NCBI GenBank assembly: GCA_900555925.1
Contig: USMU01000001.1
Span: 1-57,241 of the forward strand
DNA length: 57,241 nt
Direction of reading: 5' to 3'
Origin: an uncultured Clostridium sp.
GTDB taxonomy: Bacteria; Bacillota; Clostridia; Christensenellales; Borkfalkiaceae
Below, one piece after another: positions 1 through 9,496 of the stretch. Position 1 is the stretch's first letter. Each line of letters begins with the position of its first letter. The translations under genes and the position numbers were made by a program. The notes below the pieces were generated by a model. It searched no databases. It was not told the origin of the DNA and saw nothing but the letters and a program-made list of their open reading frames with translations.

Positions 1-77
1 CTTGGTGAGCAAATAAGGAGCCCTTCTGCGCTGTAGCCGCCATTCCCGTAGCGGAGAATATCGATTATACCCGCATC

Positions 78-2633
78 GTGGAGGAAGTTAGCGACAAGGT
101 GATCGAAAAAATCCGCGAGGGGCAGTCCAAGGCCGCCGAGGAGGCTGTGTCTGTAGCGGCGTCGGAGTCGAACGTAGATTACGACAGAATTATTTACGGC
201 GCGGCGGAGAAGGTTATAGAATCTCTTCCTTATCCCGATAAGATAGACTATGCGCGCATCGACGACAGCTTTTTGAAGGCAGCGGAAAACGCTAAAGCTC
301 CGGCGGTAGACGAAGAGCTTCTTGCCGCAAATGTTTCGGCTGCTGTATTGAAAGCCATTTCCGAAATGGATACCGACGCTTTGGCAGAAGCTGTGGCGGC
401 GAAGGTTTCTATCCCTGCGGCGGAAGAAATCGATTATGATCGTTTGTCCGATATGATTATCGCGAAGATGCCGGCTCCCGCAGATCCCGAACCTATCGAT
501 TACGACTTGCTGGCGGAGACGATTATTTCGAAAATGCCCGTTCCCGAAGCTGTCGATTACGAGAAGCTCGCCGATGCTGTCATTGCGAGAATGCCGGAGG
601 CAATCGATTACGAGAAGATTTCGGAGACGGTGGCGGAAAAAGCTCCTGTGCCCGAAGCCATCGACTATGCGGTGATGGCGCAAAGCGTTGCCGAAAGGCT
701 TGCCGCGGCGGAAACAATCGACTACGATCGTTTGTCCGATGCCATTGTTGCGAAGATTCCTTCAACGGCGGATTCCTCTATTATCGATTATGATAGAGTA
801 TATCAAGCCGCGAAAGCTGCGGAAGTTCTTCCCGATCCCGTCGATTATGACAGGATTGCAGAACTCGTGGAAACAAAAATGCCCGATTTTTCCAATTTCG
901 ATATAGACGGTTTGGCGACGAAGATTGCGGAAAAAGTAGCTGTTCCCGATTACGATGTGCTTGTAGACGAGGAAGGTCGGAAAGAGATTGCGCAAGGCGT
1001 TGTGGAAGCGTTGGATTACGAACTGCTCTCCGAAAAAGTCGCAGAGAAGGTGGTCGTTCCCGTTGCGGAAGTTCCCGAACCCGAAACCATCGATTACGAA
1101 CTCCTTTCCGATAAGGTGGCGGAGAAAGTCGTCGTTCCCGAAGTTACACTTCCCGAACCCGAGACCCTCGATTATGAAATGTTGTCCGATAAGGTCGCGG
1201 AAAAGGTTGTTCTTCCCGATGTGGAAATTCCCGAACCCGAAACCATCGACTATGAATTGCTTTCGGAAAAGGTTGCCGAGAAGATTATTATTCCTCAGCC
1301 CGAAGTTCCTACATACGATGTGGTCGTCGATGCGGACGGTGCAAAATCTATCGCCGATTGCGTAGCTGCGGCTATCGATCTCGATTCTGTCTCCGAAAAA
1401 ATAGCGGAAAAGATCGTCGTTCCCGAAGTTACGCTGCCCGAACCCGAAGTTCTCGATTATGATTTGCTTTCCGAAAAGGTTGCGGAAAAGATAGTCGTGC
1501 CTCAACCCGAGAAGACGGAAATCGATTATGAAACTCTTTCCAAAGAGGTTGCGGAGAAGGTCGAGGTTCCCGCTTTTGAAGTTTTGGTAGACGAAGAGGG
1601 CGCAGAAAAAATTGCCGACGCCGTCGTTGAAAAGATTCGCACTTGTTGTCCCGCGGCGAAAGCGGAAGAAAGCGCTTGCGAAGCTGTGGAAGAAGAAAAC
1701 GGCATAGCCGCGGAGGAGACGCAGGAAGAAGCTGAGGCAGAAGAAACCGAAACTGAGACGGTCGAGGAAACAAAATCTTTAGAAGCGGAGAATACCGAAG
1801 AGTCGCAAACTACGGAAATGTCTCAAGAAGCGATTTCCGTGGAAGAAGAAACGATTGCGGAGCAAGCCGTTGAAGAAGTTCCCGAAGAAAAGGTGGCGGA
1901 AATAGCGGATAAAGCCGAGGAAGAAGCAGCCGTAGCCGATGCTGCCCCCGAAACCGATAATGAATCTGAGAGTGAAACCGAGACCGAAAATCAGGCAGAG
2001 TCCGAAGCGTATGCGGATGAATCTACTGAAACGGCTGAAACGTCTGCATCTACGGAAATTGCGGCGGCCGATGCGGAGACAAATTCTTATGACGAGGTAG
2101 AAAATAATCTCGTCGACGCAGATACAGGTTTAGTGATTCGTTTGAAGAGAAGTTTCACGGCTAAGATGAAACAGAGCGAGGATAACGTAAAGGGGTACTA
2201 CAGCAAGATTAAAAATGAATTGACCTCTTATAAGAGATTGAATTCTAATTTGAGTTGGCATGGCGACAGATTTAATTTCGGGCGCGAAACAGTAGCGAAG
2301 TTAAATATCTGCGGTAAGACGCTTTGTTTCTATCTTGCACTTGATCCCACAAATCCTGATTATAAGACGACCGTTTATCATCAGAGAGACGTAAGTTCTC
2401 AAAAGGCTTATGAACATACGCCGTTTATGGTAAAAGTAAAGAGCGATGCAGGAGTCAAGAAGGCATTACGTTTGGTCGGCTTCCTTGCAGAAAAGCTCGG
2501 TACGGATAAACGCGAGAATTTTGAACCTGTAGATTACGTTCAGGAATTTGAACATGAGTCTACTAAACAGTTGTTAGAAAAAGGACTCATTAAAGTTACA
2601 AAAGAAAAGAAAGTTGTGTTAGATTTCAATTAA
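78..2633 (+). CDS. acidic tandem-repeat protein with conserved C-terminal domain, 5' end incomplete
   Basis: Function unknown. The first ~500 residues are about sixteen degenerate units of the form (I/V/L)DY(E/D)xLSxKVAEKVVVP plus a Pro/Glu linker. They are interrupted three times by a second unit of the type (Y/F)xVxVDxxGxxxIAxxV. A Glu/Thr/Ala-rich low-complexity stretch follows (about 510-680), then a non-repetitive C-terminal domain of ~165 residues starting near VDADTGLVIRLKRSFTAK. I recognise that last domain only as one recurring in uncharacterised clostridial repeat proteins. The frame stays open upstream to base 9 and still encodes repeat-like sequence (IPVAENIDYTR), so GTG 78 is probably not the true start. 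No signal peptide or membrane segment is visible in the part present. The units could form a helical scaffold, which is inference. Confidence 0.75.
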   Translation: MEEVSDKVIEKIREGQSKAAEEAVSVAASESNVDYDRIIYGAAEKVIESLPYPDKIDYARIDDSFLKAAENAKAPAVDEELLAANVSAAVLKAISEMDTDALAEAVAAKVSIPAAEEIDYDRLSDMIIAKMPAPADPEPIDYDLLAETIISKMPVPEAVDYEKLADAVIARMPEAIDYEKISETVAEKAPVPEAIDYAVMAQSVAERLAAAETIDYDRLSDAIVAKIPSTADSSIIDYDRVYQAAKAAEVLPDPVDYDRIAELVETKMPDFSNFDIDGLATKIAEKVAVPDYDVLVDEEGRKEIAQGVVEALDYELLSEKVAEKVVVPVAEVPEPETIDYELLSDKVAEKVVVPEVTLPEPETLDYEMLSDKVAEKVVLPDVEIPEPETIDYELLSEKVAEKIIIPQPEVPTYDVVVDADGAKSIADCVAAAIDLDSVSEKIAEKIVVPEVTLPEPEVLDYDLLSEKVAEKIVVPQPEKTEIDYETLSKEVAEKVEVPAFEVLVDEEGAEKIADAVVEKIRTCCPAAKAEESACEAVEEENGIAAEETQEEAEAEETETETVEETKSLEAENTEESQTTEMSQEAISVEEETIAEQAVEEVPEEKVAEIADKAEEEAAVADAAPETDNESESETETENQAESEAYADESTETAETSASTEIAAADAETNSYDEVENNLVDADTGLVIRLKRSFTAKMKQSEDNVKGYYSKIKNELTSYKRLNSNLSWHGDRFNFGRETVAKLNICGKTLCFYLALDPTNPDYKTTVYHQRDVSSQKAYEHTPFMVKVKSDAGVKKALRLVGFLAEKLGTDKRENFEPVDYVQEFEHESTKQLLEKGLIKVTKEKKVVLDFN

Positions 2634-2671
2634 TCGCTGTTAAACGAAATCATACATAAGAATAGGAAAGG

Positions 2672-2703
2672 GAGAGCTGATAATGAAATATTTTCGGCTC
2701 TCT
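2672..2703 (+). terminator. possible weak terminator after the repeat protein
   Basis: A 9-bp stem with one G-U pair (2672-2680 with 2694-2702) and a 13-nt AT-rich loop lies 38 nt after the stop codon. It is followed by only a short, interrupted T run, so termination would be weak. Confidence 0.35.
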
Positions 2704-2711
2704 ATTTCGTG

Positions 2712-2740
2712 AAAGGACAACCGGTCCTTTAAGGAGAAAG
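2712..2740 (+). promoter_or_regulatory. hairpin abutting the rnjA ribosome binding site
   Basis: A perfect 7-bp inverted repeat, AAAGGAC (2712-2718) and GTCCTTT (2724-2730) with a 5-nt loop, ends exactly where the Shine-Dalgarno AAGGAG (2731-2736) begins. The stem is stable enough to affect translation initiation or the 5' end of the mRNA, but no regulator can be named. Confidence 0.4.
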
Positions 2741-2749
2741 TTATAAACA

Positions 2750-4747
2750 GTGGATATTAAAGAACAAAACAGAACTCCGAGAAAGCGTCCGTCGACCGAA
2801 AAGCTCGACGGCAATTCGGAGAGCGAAACGAAGAGGCGTTTCGCGAATAACAGAACTAATATCCGTTCCGCGGGAAGCGGAGCGGGTACTTCCATGCAGG
2901 CAACTTCCCTGCCCAGGCGACGAGCGAGTAAGACAGATAAAGAATCGCCGGCTGCACCTCAAAGACAAGCAACCGTAAAAAAGACTTTTTACAATATCCC
3001 GCGCGACGCTGCGATGCTTCGCAAGCCCGCTTTTGAAAATTCAGAGGAGTTTCCCGTTTTGGCGGAAAAAAGAGGCCGCGGACTCAAAAAGAAAAGAGCG
3101 GTTAAAATTCTTTTTCTCGGCGGCGTAGGGGAAATCGGGAAAAACATGACTGCCATAGAATATGGCGGAGATATCGTCATTATCGACGCGGGGCTTACTT
3201 TTCCCAATAACGAGGATATGCCGGGTATCGATCTCGTGGTTCCCGACATTACCTATCTCGTTCAGAATAAAGACAAAGTAAAGGGAATCCTTTTAACGCA
3301 CGGTCATGAAGATCATATCGGCGGCATTCCTTATCTTTTAAAAGAACTCAATCCCGGAACGCCCGTCTACGGTACAAAACTGACATTGATGCTTGCGGAC
3401 AATAAAATTCAAGAGCATCGTATCCAAAATGTCACCGAACGGGTAGTGCAGCCGGGGGACAGAATCAAATTAGGCGTTTTTGAAGTAGAATTCATCAATG
3501 TCAACCATTCTATTTCCGGCGCGGTAGCTTTGGCTATCCGCACGCCCTGCGGACTTATTTATCACAGCGGAGATTTCAAAATCGACCTGACTCCGGTCGC
3601 GGGAAAACCTATCGACCTCGAAAGAATTGCCGAGCTCGGACATGAGGGAGTGCTTCTCTATATGGGGGAATCGACGAATATCGAACGTCCCGGCTATACG
3701 ATGAGCGAAACCGTCGTGGGAACGACGCTCGACCATTTCTTTTCCGAAAATATGAACCGCAGACTGATTATAGCGACGTTTGCTTCCAACGTGCATCGTT
3801 TGCAGCAAATTATCGATTTGGCCGTAAAGTATCGCCGTAAAGTGGCGCTTTCGGGACGGAGCATGTTCAAGGTCGTGGATGCCGCGGTAAAGATCGGCGA
3901 ACTGAAAATCCCCGAAGGGGTTCTTATCGATATCGAAAAGAATAAAAACCTATTCGACGGCGAGCTCGTCATCGTTTCCACGGGCACGCAGGGCGAGCCG
4001 ATGAGCGCGCTTACCCGCATGGCTTCGGGAGATTTCAATAAAGTGACGATCGGCAATAACGATACGATCATCATTTCCGCCACGCCTATCCCGGGAAACG
4101 AGAAAATGGTATATCGCGTCATCAATAACCTTTATAAAAAGGGTGCCAACGTCATTTACGAAAGTCTCGAAAAAATTCATGTTTCGGGTCACGCCTGTCA
4201 GGAAGAACACAAAATTTTGCATAATTTGCTCAATCCGAAATTTTTTATTCCCGTACACGGAGAATACAGACACTTGAAGCGTCATGCTCTGTTGGCGCAG
4301 GAATTGGGGATGCCGGAACGGAACATTCTCATTACGGAAATCGGAAATTGCGTAGAATTGACGGAAGACACGATAAAATTGGGCGAGAATTTCCCCGCGG
4401 GAACCCGTTTGATCGACGGAGAAGGATTCGAGGATTACGGTACCAGCGAGGTGATGAAGGATCGTCTGAGAATGTCGGCCGAAGGTATTTTCATGGTCAC
4501 TTTGGCAGTGACGGGAAACTATGTCATCAACGATCCGATTATCGAAAGCCGCGGTTACGTCTTTGCGGGAAACAGGGATTCTGACAAGGAAATAAAGTCC
4601 GTCGTTCAGAAAGCGGTTGAACAGTACGATTACGAAAACGGAACCAAGGAAGAACTTGCCGCCACGGTAAAAAAGGCCTTAAAAAATTATATTTTCAAAA
4701 AGACCAAACAATCTCCGTTGATTGTTCCCGTCATTTTTGAGGTGTAA
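2750..4747 (+). CDS. rnjA: ribonuclease J
   Basis: Metallo-beta-lactamase/beta-CASP ribonuclease for mRNA turnover and rRNA maturation (5'-3' exonuclease and endonuclease in this family). After a basic, probably disordered N-terminal extension of ~115 residues, the catalytic core starts at VKILFLGGVGEIGKN. The zinc motif HGHEDH is at residues 184-189, with downstream NHSISGAVALAI, HSGDFKID and the beta-CASP HVSGHA motif, and it ends in the C-terminal domain usual for RNase J. At 665 residues it is ~110 longer than the Bacillus enzymes because of the N-terminal extension. GTG start at 2750, with AAGGAG nine bases upstream. Whether it corresponds to J1 or J2 cannot be decided from one gene. Confidence 0.93.
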   Translation: MDIKEQNRTPRKRPSTEKLDGNSESETKRRFANNRTNIRSAGSGAGTSMQATSLPRRRASKTDKESPAAPQRQATVKKTFYNIPRDAAMLRKPAFENSEEFPVLAEKRGRGLKKKRAVKILFLGGVGEIGKNMTAIEYGGDIVIIDAGLTFPNNEDMPGIDLVVPDITYLVQNKDKVKGILLTHGHEDHIGGIPYLLKELNPGTPVYGTKLTLMLADNKIQEHRIQNVTERVVQPGDRIKLGVFEVEFINVNHSISGAVALAIRTPCGLIYHSGDFKIDLTPVAGKPIDLERIAELGHEGVLLYMGESTNIERPGYTMSETVVGTTLDHFFSENMNRRLIIATFASNVHRLQQIIDLAVKYRRKVALSGRSMFKVVDAAVKIGELKIPEGVLIDIEKNKNLFDGELVIVSTGTQGEPMSALTRMASGDFNKVTIGNNDTIIISATPIPGNEKMVYRVINNLYKKGANVIYESLEKIHVSGHACQEEHKILHNLLNPKFFIPVHGEYRHLKRHALLAQELGMPERNILITEIGNCVELTEDTIKLGENFPAGTRLIDGEGFEDYGTSEVMKDRLRMSAEGIFMVTLAVTGNYVINDPIIESRGYVFAGNRDSDKEIKSVVQKAVEQYDYENGTKEELAATVKKALKNYIFKKTKQSPLIVPVIFEV

Positions 4748-4777
4748 ATCGGGAGCGGCGCAAAAAATATCGAAAAA

Positions 4778-5422
4778 ATGAAATATGCGTCATCTCTCTT
4801 AAAACTGAATATCGACGAACGGATAAGATGTCTCCGCAAGGAGGCTCTTTCCCGCGGAATTCCCGTCGCGGAGGACGAAACTTTAAATTATCTTTTGCTG
4901 ATGATTTCCGCTGTTCGTCCGAAGCGTATTCTCGAAATCGGAACGGCGGTGGGGCTTTCTTCGGCGGCGATGCTGCTGCAATGTCCGACTGCGCAAGTGG
5001 TTACGATTGAAGTGGAAGAGGAGCGCTATCTCGAAGCGAAGAAAAATTTTGAGAATTTGGGACTTTCCGAACGCGCCACCTGTTATCTCGGCGACGCAGG
5101 GGAAATCCTTACCATGATGGACGGCTGTTTCGATTTTATATTTTTAGACGGTCCCAAAGCGCAGTATGAGAAGTATTTGTTCGATTTGAAACGGTTAATG
5201 CATAACGGCAGCGTGCTCTTTGCCGACGATGTTCTTCTATACGGCTGGGTGAGCGGAGAAGAACCTACTCCCTTAAAGAGACGGTCCATCGTGGAAAAAA
5301 TTCGCGGATACCTTTCCGCCGTTTCTGCGGATAAGGATTTTATCACATCCGTATTGAATATCGGCGACGGAGTAGCGGTATCGGTTTTAACGAAGGAAGA
5401 CAGTGAAAAGGACGGCGAATGA
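4778..5422 (+). CDS. trmR: class I SAM-dependent O-methyltransferase, probable tRNA 5-hydroxyuridine methyltransferase
   Basis: O-methyltransferase of the family-3 (COMT-like) type, 214 residues. The SAM motif is ILEIGTAVGLSSA (about residues 49-61), followed by the acidic ribose-binding loop VTIEVEEERY and the metal/substrate motif FIFLDGPKAQY. The gene overlaps the next one by 4 nt (ATGA). A family-3 O-methyltransferase followed directly by U32 genes is the Bacillus subtilis yrrM (trmR)-yrrN-yrrO arrangement, in which TrmR methylates 5-hydroxyuridine at tRNA position 34 to mo5U. The specific role is assigned by that synteny, while the enzyme class is clear from sequence. Start ATG 4778 has only GGGAG ~23 nt upstream, so spacing is poor and coupling to rnjA is possible. 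Confidence 0.8.
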   Translation: MKYASSLLKLNIDERIRCLRKEALSRGIPVAEDETLNYLLLMISAVRPKRILEIGTAVGLSSAAMLLQCPTAQVVTIEVEEERYLEAKKNFENLGLSERATCYLGDAGEILTMMDGCFDFIFLDGPKAQYEKYLFDLKRLMHNGSVLFADDVLLYGWVSGEEPTPLKRRSIVEKIRGYLSAVSADKDFITSVLNIGDGVAVSVLTKEDSEKDGE

Positions 5423-6636
5423 AAACGGAACTTCTGGCTCCTGCGGGAAGCTATTCAAAATTGGAAACAGCTCTGCATTTTGGTGCGGATGCCGTCTATA
5501 TCGGAGGAAAGGCGTTCTCTTTAAGGACCTTTGCGGATAATTTTACGGAGAAGGAGCTTCGCTCGGCCGTTGATTCGGCGCACCGATACGGAAAAAAGAT
5601 TTACGTTGCGGCAAACGTATTCGCCCGCAACGAGGATTTCGATAATCTGAAAGACTATTTTCGATTTCTGAAAGATATCGGAACGGATGCCGCGATCGTC
5701 AGCGATCCCGGCGTGATTTATGTCGCGAAAGAGTCGGCGCCCGAACTCCCTCTTCACCTTTCCACGCAGGCGAATACCGTCAATAAATATGCCGTTCGTT
5801 TTTGGAAAGAACAGGGGATTTCCCGCATTATTCTCGCTCGGGAGCTTTCCGTTTCCGAAATTTCGGAGATTCGGGATTTTGTCCCCGATATTCAATTGGA
5901 GGCTTTCGTACACGGCGCGATGTGTATATCATATAGCGGCAGATGCCTCTTGTCCGACTATCTGGATGGAAGGTCCTCCAATCGCGGTGCCTGTGTGCAG
6001 TCCTGTCGCTGGAAATACGAAATCCGGGCCTTGAATCCATCCGACGGCGAAACGGGCTGGCTGCCTGTCGAAGAGGACGAAAAAGGGACGTATATTCTCA
6101 ATAGTAAGGACTTGAATATGCTTTCAAGGCTTTCCGAGCTGGAACGAGCGGGAGTGAATTCCTTCAAAATCGAAGGCCGAATGAAGAGCGAATATTATTT
6201 GGCTACGGTTATCAACGCTTATCGGCGCGCGTTGGATTCGGGTGCGTCACGGGAGATCGAACAGGAACTTTGCAACGTGGCGCATAGAGACTATACACAG
6301 GCTTACGCTTCCGGTAAGAATTCTTTTACCGTCGGTTATACCGACAGCCAGACCAAAGGCGATTATACGTATATCGCAAATGTCATAGATTCCGAAAACG
6401 GATTTGTGACCGCTGAAATGCGCAATCGTTTTCGGGCGGGAGATGTTCTCGAAGTTCTTTCTCCCGACGGGAATTTCAAGAAAACTTTCGTCGCGGAAAA
6501 TATTTTCGATTCTTCGGGGCAAAAGACGGACGACGCAAAGCTCGTTCGGGAATTTTACCGAATCGAATGTCCTTTCGCGTTGAAAAAAGGAGACTTATTG
6601 AGGCGGAAAAATTCCGCGGAGGAGTCGAAAAAATAG
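5419..6636 (+). CDS. trhP: peptidase U32 family protein, probable tRNA uridine hydroxylation protein
   Basis: U32-family protein of 405 residues. The N-terminal part is TIM-barrel-like (ELLAPAGSYSKLETALHFGADAVY). The family signature EAFVHGAMCISYSGRC lies at about residues 161-176, followed by the cysteines of RGACVQSCRWKYE that in this family bind an Fe-S cluster. The C-terminal beta domain is usual for YrrO/YegQ-type members. It is translationally coupled to the upstream methyltransferase. In E. coli and B. subtilis TrhP-type U32 proteins are needed for prephenate-dependent 5-hydroxylation of tRNA U34, and the neighbour would then methylate it. The peptidase label is historical. A single gene is present here where Bacillus has two. 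Confidence 0.85.
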   Translation: MKTELLAPAGSYSKLETALHFGADAVYIGGKAFSLRTFADNFTEKELRSAVDSAHRYGKKIYVAANVFARNEDFDNLKDYFRFLKDIGTDAAIVSDPGVIYVAKESAPELPLHLSTQANTVNKYAVRFWKEQGISRIILARELSVSEISEIRDFVPDIQLEAFVHGAMCISYSGRCLLSDYLDGRSSNRGACVQSCRWKYEIRALNPSDGETGWLPVEEDEKGTYILNSKDLNMLSRLSELERAGVNSFKIEGRMKSEYYLATVINAYRRALDSGASREIEQELCNVAHRDYTQAYASGKNSFTVGYTDSQTKGDYTYIANVIDSENGFVTAEMRNRFRAGDVLEVLSPDGNFKKTFVAENIFDSSGQKTDDAKLVREFYRIECPFALKKGDLLRRKNSAEESKK

Positions 6637-6640
6637 ATTG

Positions 6641-6674
6641 AAACCCTTTCGGAATTTTTCCGAAAGGGTTTTTT
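6641..6674 (+). terminator. rho-independent terminator after trhP
   Basis: Perfect 12-bp stem (6641-6652 with 6660-6671), 7-nt loop, then a T run to 6674. It lies 5 nt past the stop codon and ends the rnjA-trmR-trhP group. Confidence 0.92.
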
Positions 6675-6704
6675 CAGATTTCTTGAAAAAGTGGCTGCCT
6701 GTAT

Positions 6705-6733
6705 TTGACTATACGGGTAAAAAAAGGTATAAT
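6705..6733 (+). promoter_or_regulatory. sigma-A promoter of the ansA-pepF-ampS operon
   Basis: TTGACT (6705-6710), 17-bp spacer, TATAAT (6728-6733). The expected start site near 6740 gives a ~35-nt leader before ATG 6775. Confidence 0.85.
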
Positions 6734-6774
6734 AATAGCATAAAAATTGTCTCAGAAGGGCAAAACAGTCGTAT

Positions 6775-7767
6775 ATGAAAAAAATTCTTATGATAGCGAC
6801 GGGCGGAACCATCGCGTCCAAAGCTACCTCGGATGGTCTGGCGCCGGGGATGGATTCTTCGGGACTTTTGAGTTATGTGCCCGAAATAAAGAAATTCTGC
6901 GATGTGGATTCCGTGCAGATTTTCAATATCGACAGTACCAACATTACACCCGAACATTGGCTGAAAATCGCGGCGACGATTCGGGAAAATTATGAACGTT
7001 ACGACGGTTTCGTCGTATGTCACGGTACGGATACCATGGCATACACCGCCGCCGTTCTTTCCTATATGGTTCAGCATTCTCCCAAGCCCATTGTGTTGAC
7101 GGGTTCTCAAAAGCCTATCGATAAAGAGGATACCGATGCAAGAATCAACCTCAGAGACAGTTTTCTTTATGCTTCGTCGGATAAGGCTTCCGACGTCGTC
7201 ATCGTCTTTCAAGGAAAGGTAATTGCGGGGACGAGAGCAAAAAAAATCCGCACGAAAAGTTTCAACGCTTTCGACAGCGTGGATTTTCCCGAACTCGCGC
7301 GGATCCGCGACGGAAAAATTATTTCGTATATCGCTGCACCGAAACGGGAAACGGCGGAATTTTATTCCTCCCTCAACAGGCGTGTGGGACTCATCAGCTT
7401 AACGCCCGGAATGGACAGCGCCATTCTCGACGTATATTTCAAATATAACGACGCGGTAGTGCTTTCGGGTTACGGAACGGGCGGAATTCCCGAGGGAGAG
7501 TATTACGGTTTTTATGACGTAATAGAAAAGTGGGAAAATAAGGGAAAGACTTTGGTCGTTACCACGCAGGTACAAAGCGAGGGCAGCGATATGAGTATTT
7601 ATCGAGTAGGACGGGGCTTGAAAGAGCGCTTTTCTCTGCTCGAAAGTTATGATATGACCTATGAAAGCATTCTCGCAAAACTGATGTGGATTTTGGGTGA
7701 GACGAAAAATCCCGAGAAAATTCGGGAAATGTTTTATAAAAGCATCAATTACGATTTAATCGTTTGA
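6775..7767 (+). CDS. ansA: L-asparaginase
   Basis: Hydrolyses L-asparagine to aspartate and ammonia. The catalytic signature ATGGTIASK occupies residues 8-16, and the second threonine motif is in VCHGTDTMAYTAAVL (residue ~83). The usual TGSQKP loop and a C-terminal dimerisation domain follow. Length 330 is typical of type I cytoplasmic enzymes, and there is no signal peptide, so it acts in the cytosol. It is first in a three-gene operon with two peptidases, so the likely role is catabolism of peptide-derived amino acids. GAAGGG lies ~15 nt upstream of the start, slightly far for a Shine-Dalgarno site. Confidence 0.93.
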   Translation: MKKILMIATGGTIASKATSDGLAPGMDSSGLLSYVPEIKKFCDVDSVQIFNIDSTNITPEHWLKIAATIRENYERYDGFVVCHGTDTMAYTAAVLSYMVQHSPKPIVLTGSQKPIDKEDTDARINLRDSFLYASSDKASDVVIVFQGKVIAGTRAKKIRTKSFNAFDSVDFPELARIRDGKIISYIAAPKRETAEFYSSLNRRVGLISLTPGMDSAILDVYFKYNDAVVLSGYGTGGIPEGEYYGFYDVIEKWENKGKTLVVTTQVQSEGSDMSIYRVGRGLKERFSLLESYDMTYESILAKLMWILGETKNPEKIREMFYKSINYDLIV

Positions 7768-7786
7768 TGGGGAAAAGGAGGCAACC

Positions 7787-9493
7787 ATGGAAGATTTCGG
7801 CACTTTCGGCGAGCTCAAATACGAGCGGCCCGATTTCGACGCACTGAAAGCGTTTTATACCGCTTTGAACGAACGGGTAAGAAACGCAAAAACGTACGAG
7901 GAAGTAAAGACCTGCATGCGGGAAGAGGAGGAATATTCCGCGCATGTTTCCACAATGTATACGATAGCGAGCATTCGACATACGGTGGATACTTCGGACA
8001 AATTTTACGAAGAAGAGGACAAGTATCTCAATACGCAGTATCCCGAAGCCATGCCGTATATGCAGGCGTTCAGTCTCGCGCTTTTGAACAGCCCCTTCAA
8101 ATCGGAAATCGATAAGGAATATGGGGAATTTTTCCTGAAAAATATTAAGTTGGGCGTGGATAGTTTCTCGGAAAAAAATATTAAGCTCATGCAGGAAGAA
8201 AACGAGCTCGTAGACCGTTATCAGCGCATTATGGCCGCGTGCAAAATTCCCTTTGAGGGGGAAGAATGTAATTTGTACGGGATTCAGAAATATTTTTCTT
8301 CTCCCGACAGGAATATCAGAAAAGCGGCATGGAAAAAATACTCCGAGTTTTTCGCCTCTCACGAAAAGGAAATGGGCGAAATTTTCGATAAGCTCGTAAA
8401 AATCCGCAATCAGATGGGACGGAATATGGGATTTTCCGATTTCGTTCCGCTGGGATACATGCAGCAGGGACGTCTCGATTACGATGAAAAGGACGTGGCC
8501 TCTTTCCGTAAACAGGTGGAAAAAGTGCTCGTGCCGTTCTGCGAAAAATTATATAAAGCGCAGGCGACGCGAATCGGTGTGGATAAAATCAGATGCTATG
8601 ACGAAGAATTCCTCTTTGAGGACGGAAACGCCGTCCCCGTAGGCAATCGTCCCTATCTCGTAGAACAGGCAAAAACGATGTATCACGAAATGAGCAAAGA
8701 GACGGGCGAATTTATCGATTTTATGCTCGAACACCAGCTCATGGATCTCGATAATAAGCCGAATAAGGCCTCGACGGGATATATGACCTCCTTGGCCGAT
8801 TATAAAGCTCCGTTCGTATTCTCCTGCTTCAACGGCACGACGGGCGACGTGGACGTGCTCACGCATGAAATGGGGCATGCGTTCGCGGGGTATATGGCGA
8901 TGCGTACGCAGCCTTTGATGGCCCAATGGAGCGAATCGACGGATATAGCGGAAATCCATTCCATGTCTATGGAGCAATTCGCCTATCCGTATGCGGAGTT
9001 ATTCTTCGGAGACAAAGCGGAAAAATATCGTTTCCAGCATTTGCAGGAGGCGCTCACGTTCGTGCCGTTCGGCGTGGCGGTGGATGAATTTCAGCATATC
9101 GTCTATAAAAATCCTGATCTGACGCCCGAACAGAGGACGGCGGAATGGAAAAAACTCGAAAAGAAATATATGCCTTGGAGAGACTACGACGGGGACGAAT
9201 TTTTCGGAAAAGGCGGTTGGTGGTATCATAAAATTCATATTTTCCACTATCCTTTCTATTATATCAATTATACGCTTACGACGATGGGAGCGATGGAATT
9301 TAAGAAGAAAATGGCGGAGAATAAAGAATCCTGCTGGAACGATTATATGACGCTCTGCCGTGTCGGCGGCTCGCTCGGGTATCTCGATACGCTTCGGGCT
9401 GCAAATCTGTCTGTTCCCTTTGAAGCGGGAAGCGTGGAAAAAGCGACGGGATATGCGATGAATATTCTCGAAAAACAAATGCAAAAGGAGTAA
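7787..9493 (+). CDS. pepF: M3 family oligoendopeptidase (PepF-like)
   Basis: Zinc metallopeptidase cleaving short peptides in the cytoplasm. The M3 active site is THEMGHAFAGYM, with HEMGH at residues 360-364 and the third zinc ligand in the following helix (EIHSMSMEQFA). The 568-residue length and the C-terminal motif FHYPFYYINYTL are typical of the PepF/M3B branch. It starts 20 nt after ansA behind a good Shine-Dalgarno (AAAAGGAGG), and the next gene follows with only 3 nt between. No secretion signal. Confidence 0.93.
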   Translation: MEDFGTFGELKYERPDFDALKAFYTALNERVRNAKTYEEVKTCMREEEEYSAHVSTMYTIASIRHTVDTSDKFYEEEDKYLNTQYPEAMPYMQAFSLALLNSPFKSEIDKEYGEFFLKNIKLGVDSFSEKNIKLMQEENELVDRYQRIMAACKIPFEGEECNLYGIQKYFSSPDRNIRKAAWKKYSEFFASHEKEMGEIFDKLVKIRNQMGRNMGFSDFVPLGYMQQGRLDYDEKDVASFRKQVEKVLVPFCEKLYKAQATRIGVDKIRCYDEEFLFEDGNAVPVGNRPYLVEQAKTMYHEMSKETGEFIDFMLEHQLMDLDNKPNKASTGYMTSLADYKAPFVFSCFNGTTGDVDVLTHEMGHAFAGYMAMRTQPLMAQWSESTDIAEIHSMSMEQFAYPYAELFFGDKAEKYRFQHLQEALTFVPFGVAVDEFQHIVYKNPDLTPEQRTAEWKKLEKKYMPWRDYDGDEFFGKGGWWYHKIHIFHYPFYYINYTLTTMGAMEFKKKMAENKESCWNDYMTLCRVGGSLGYLDTLRAANLSVPFEAGSVEKATGYAMNILEKQMQKE

Positions 9494-9496
9494 AAC

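Noticed and set aside
762..1505. 247-codon open frame antisense to the repeat protein
   Set aside because: It only mirrors the repeat codons and gives a Phe/Arg-rich, low-complexity product without motifs or a ribosome binding site.
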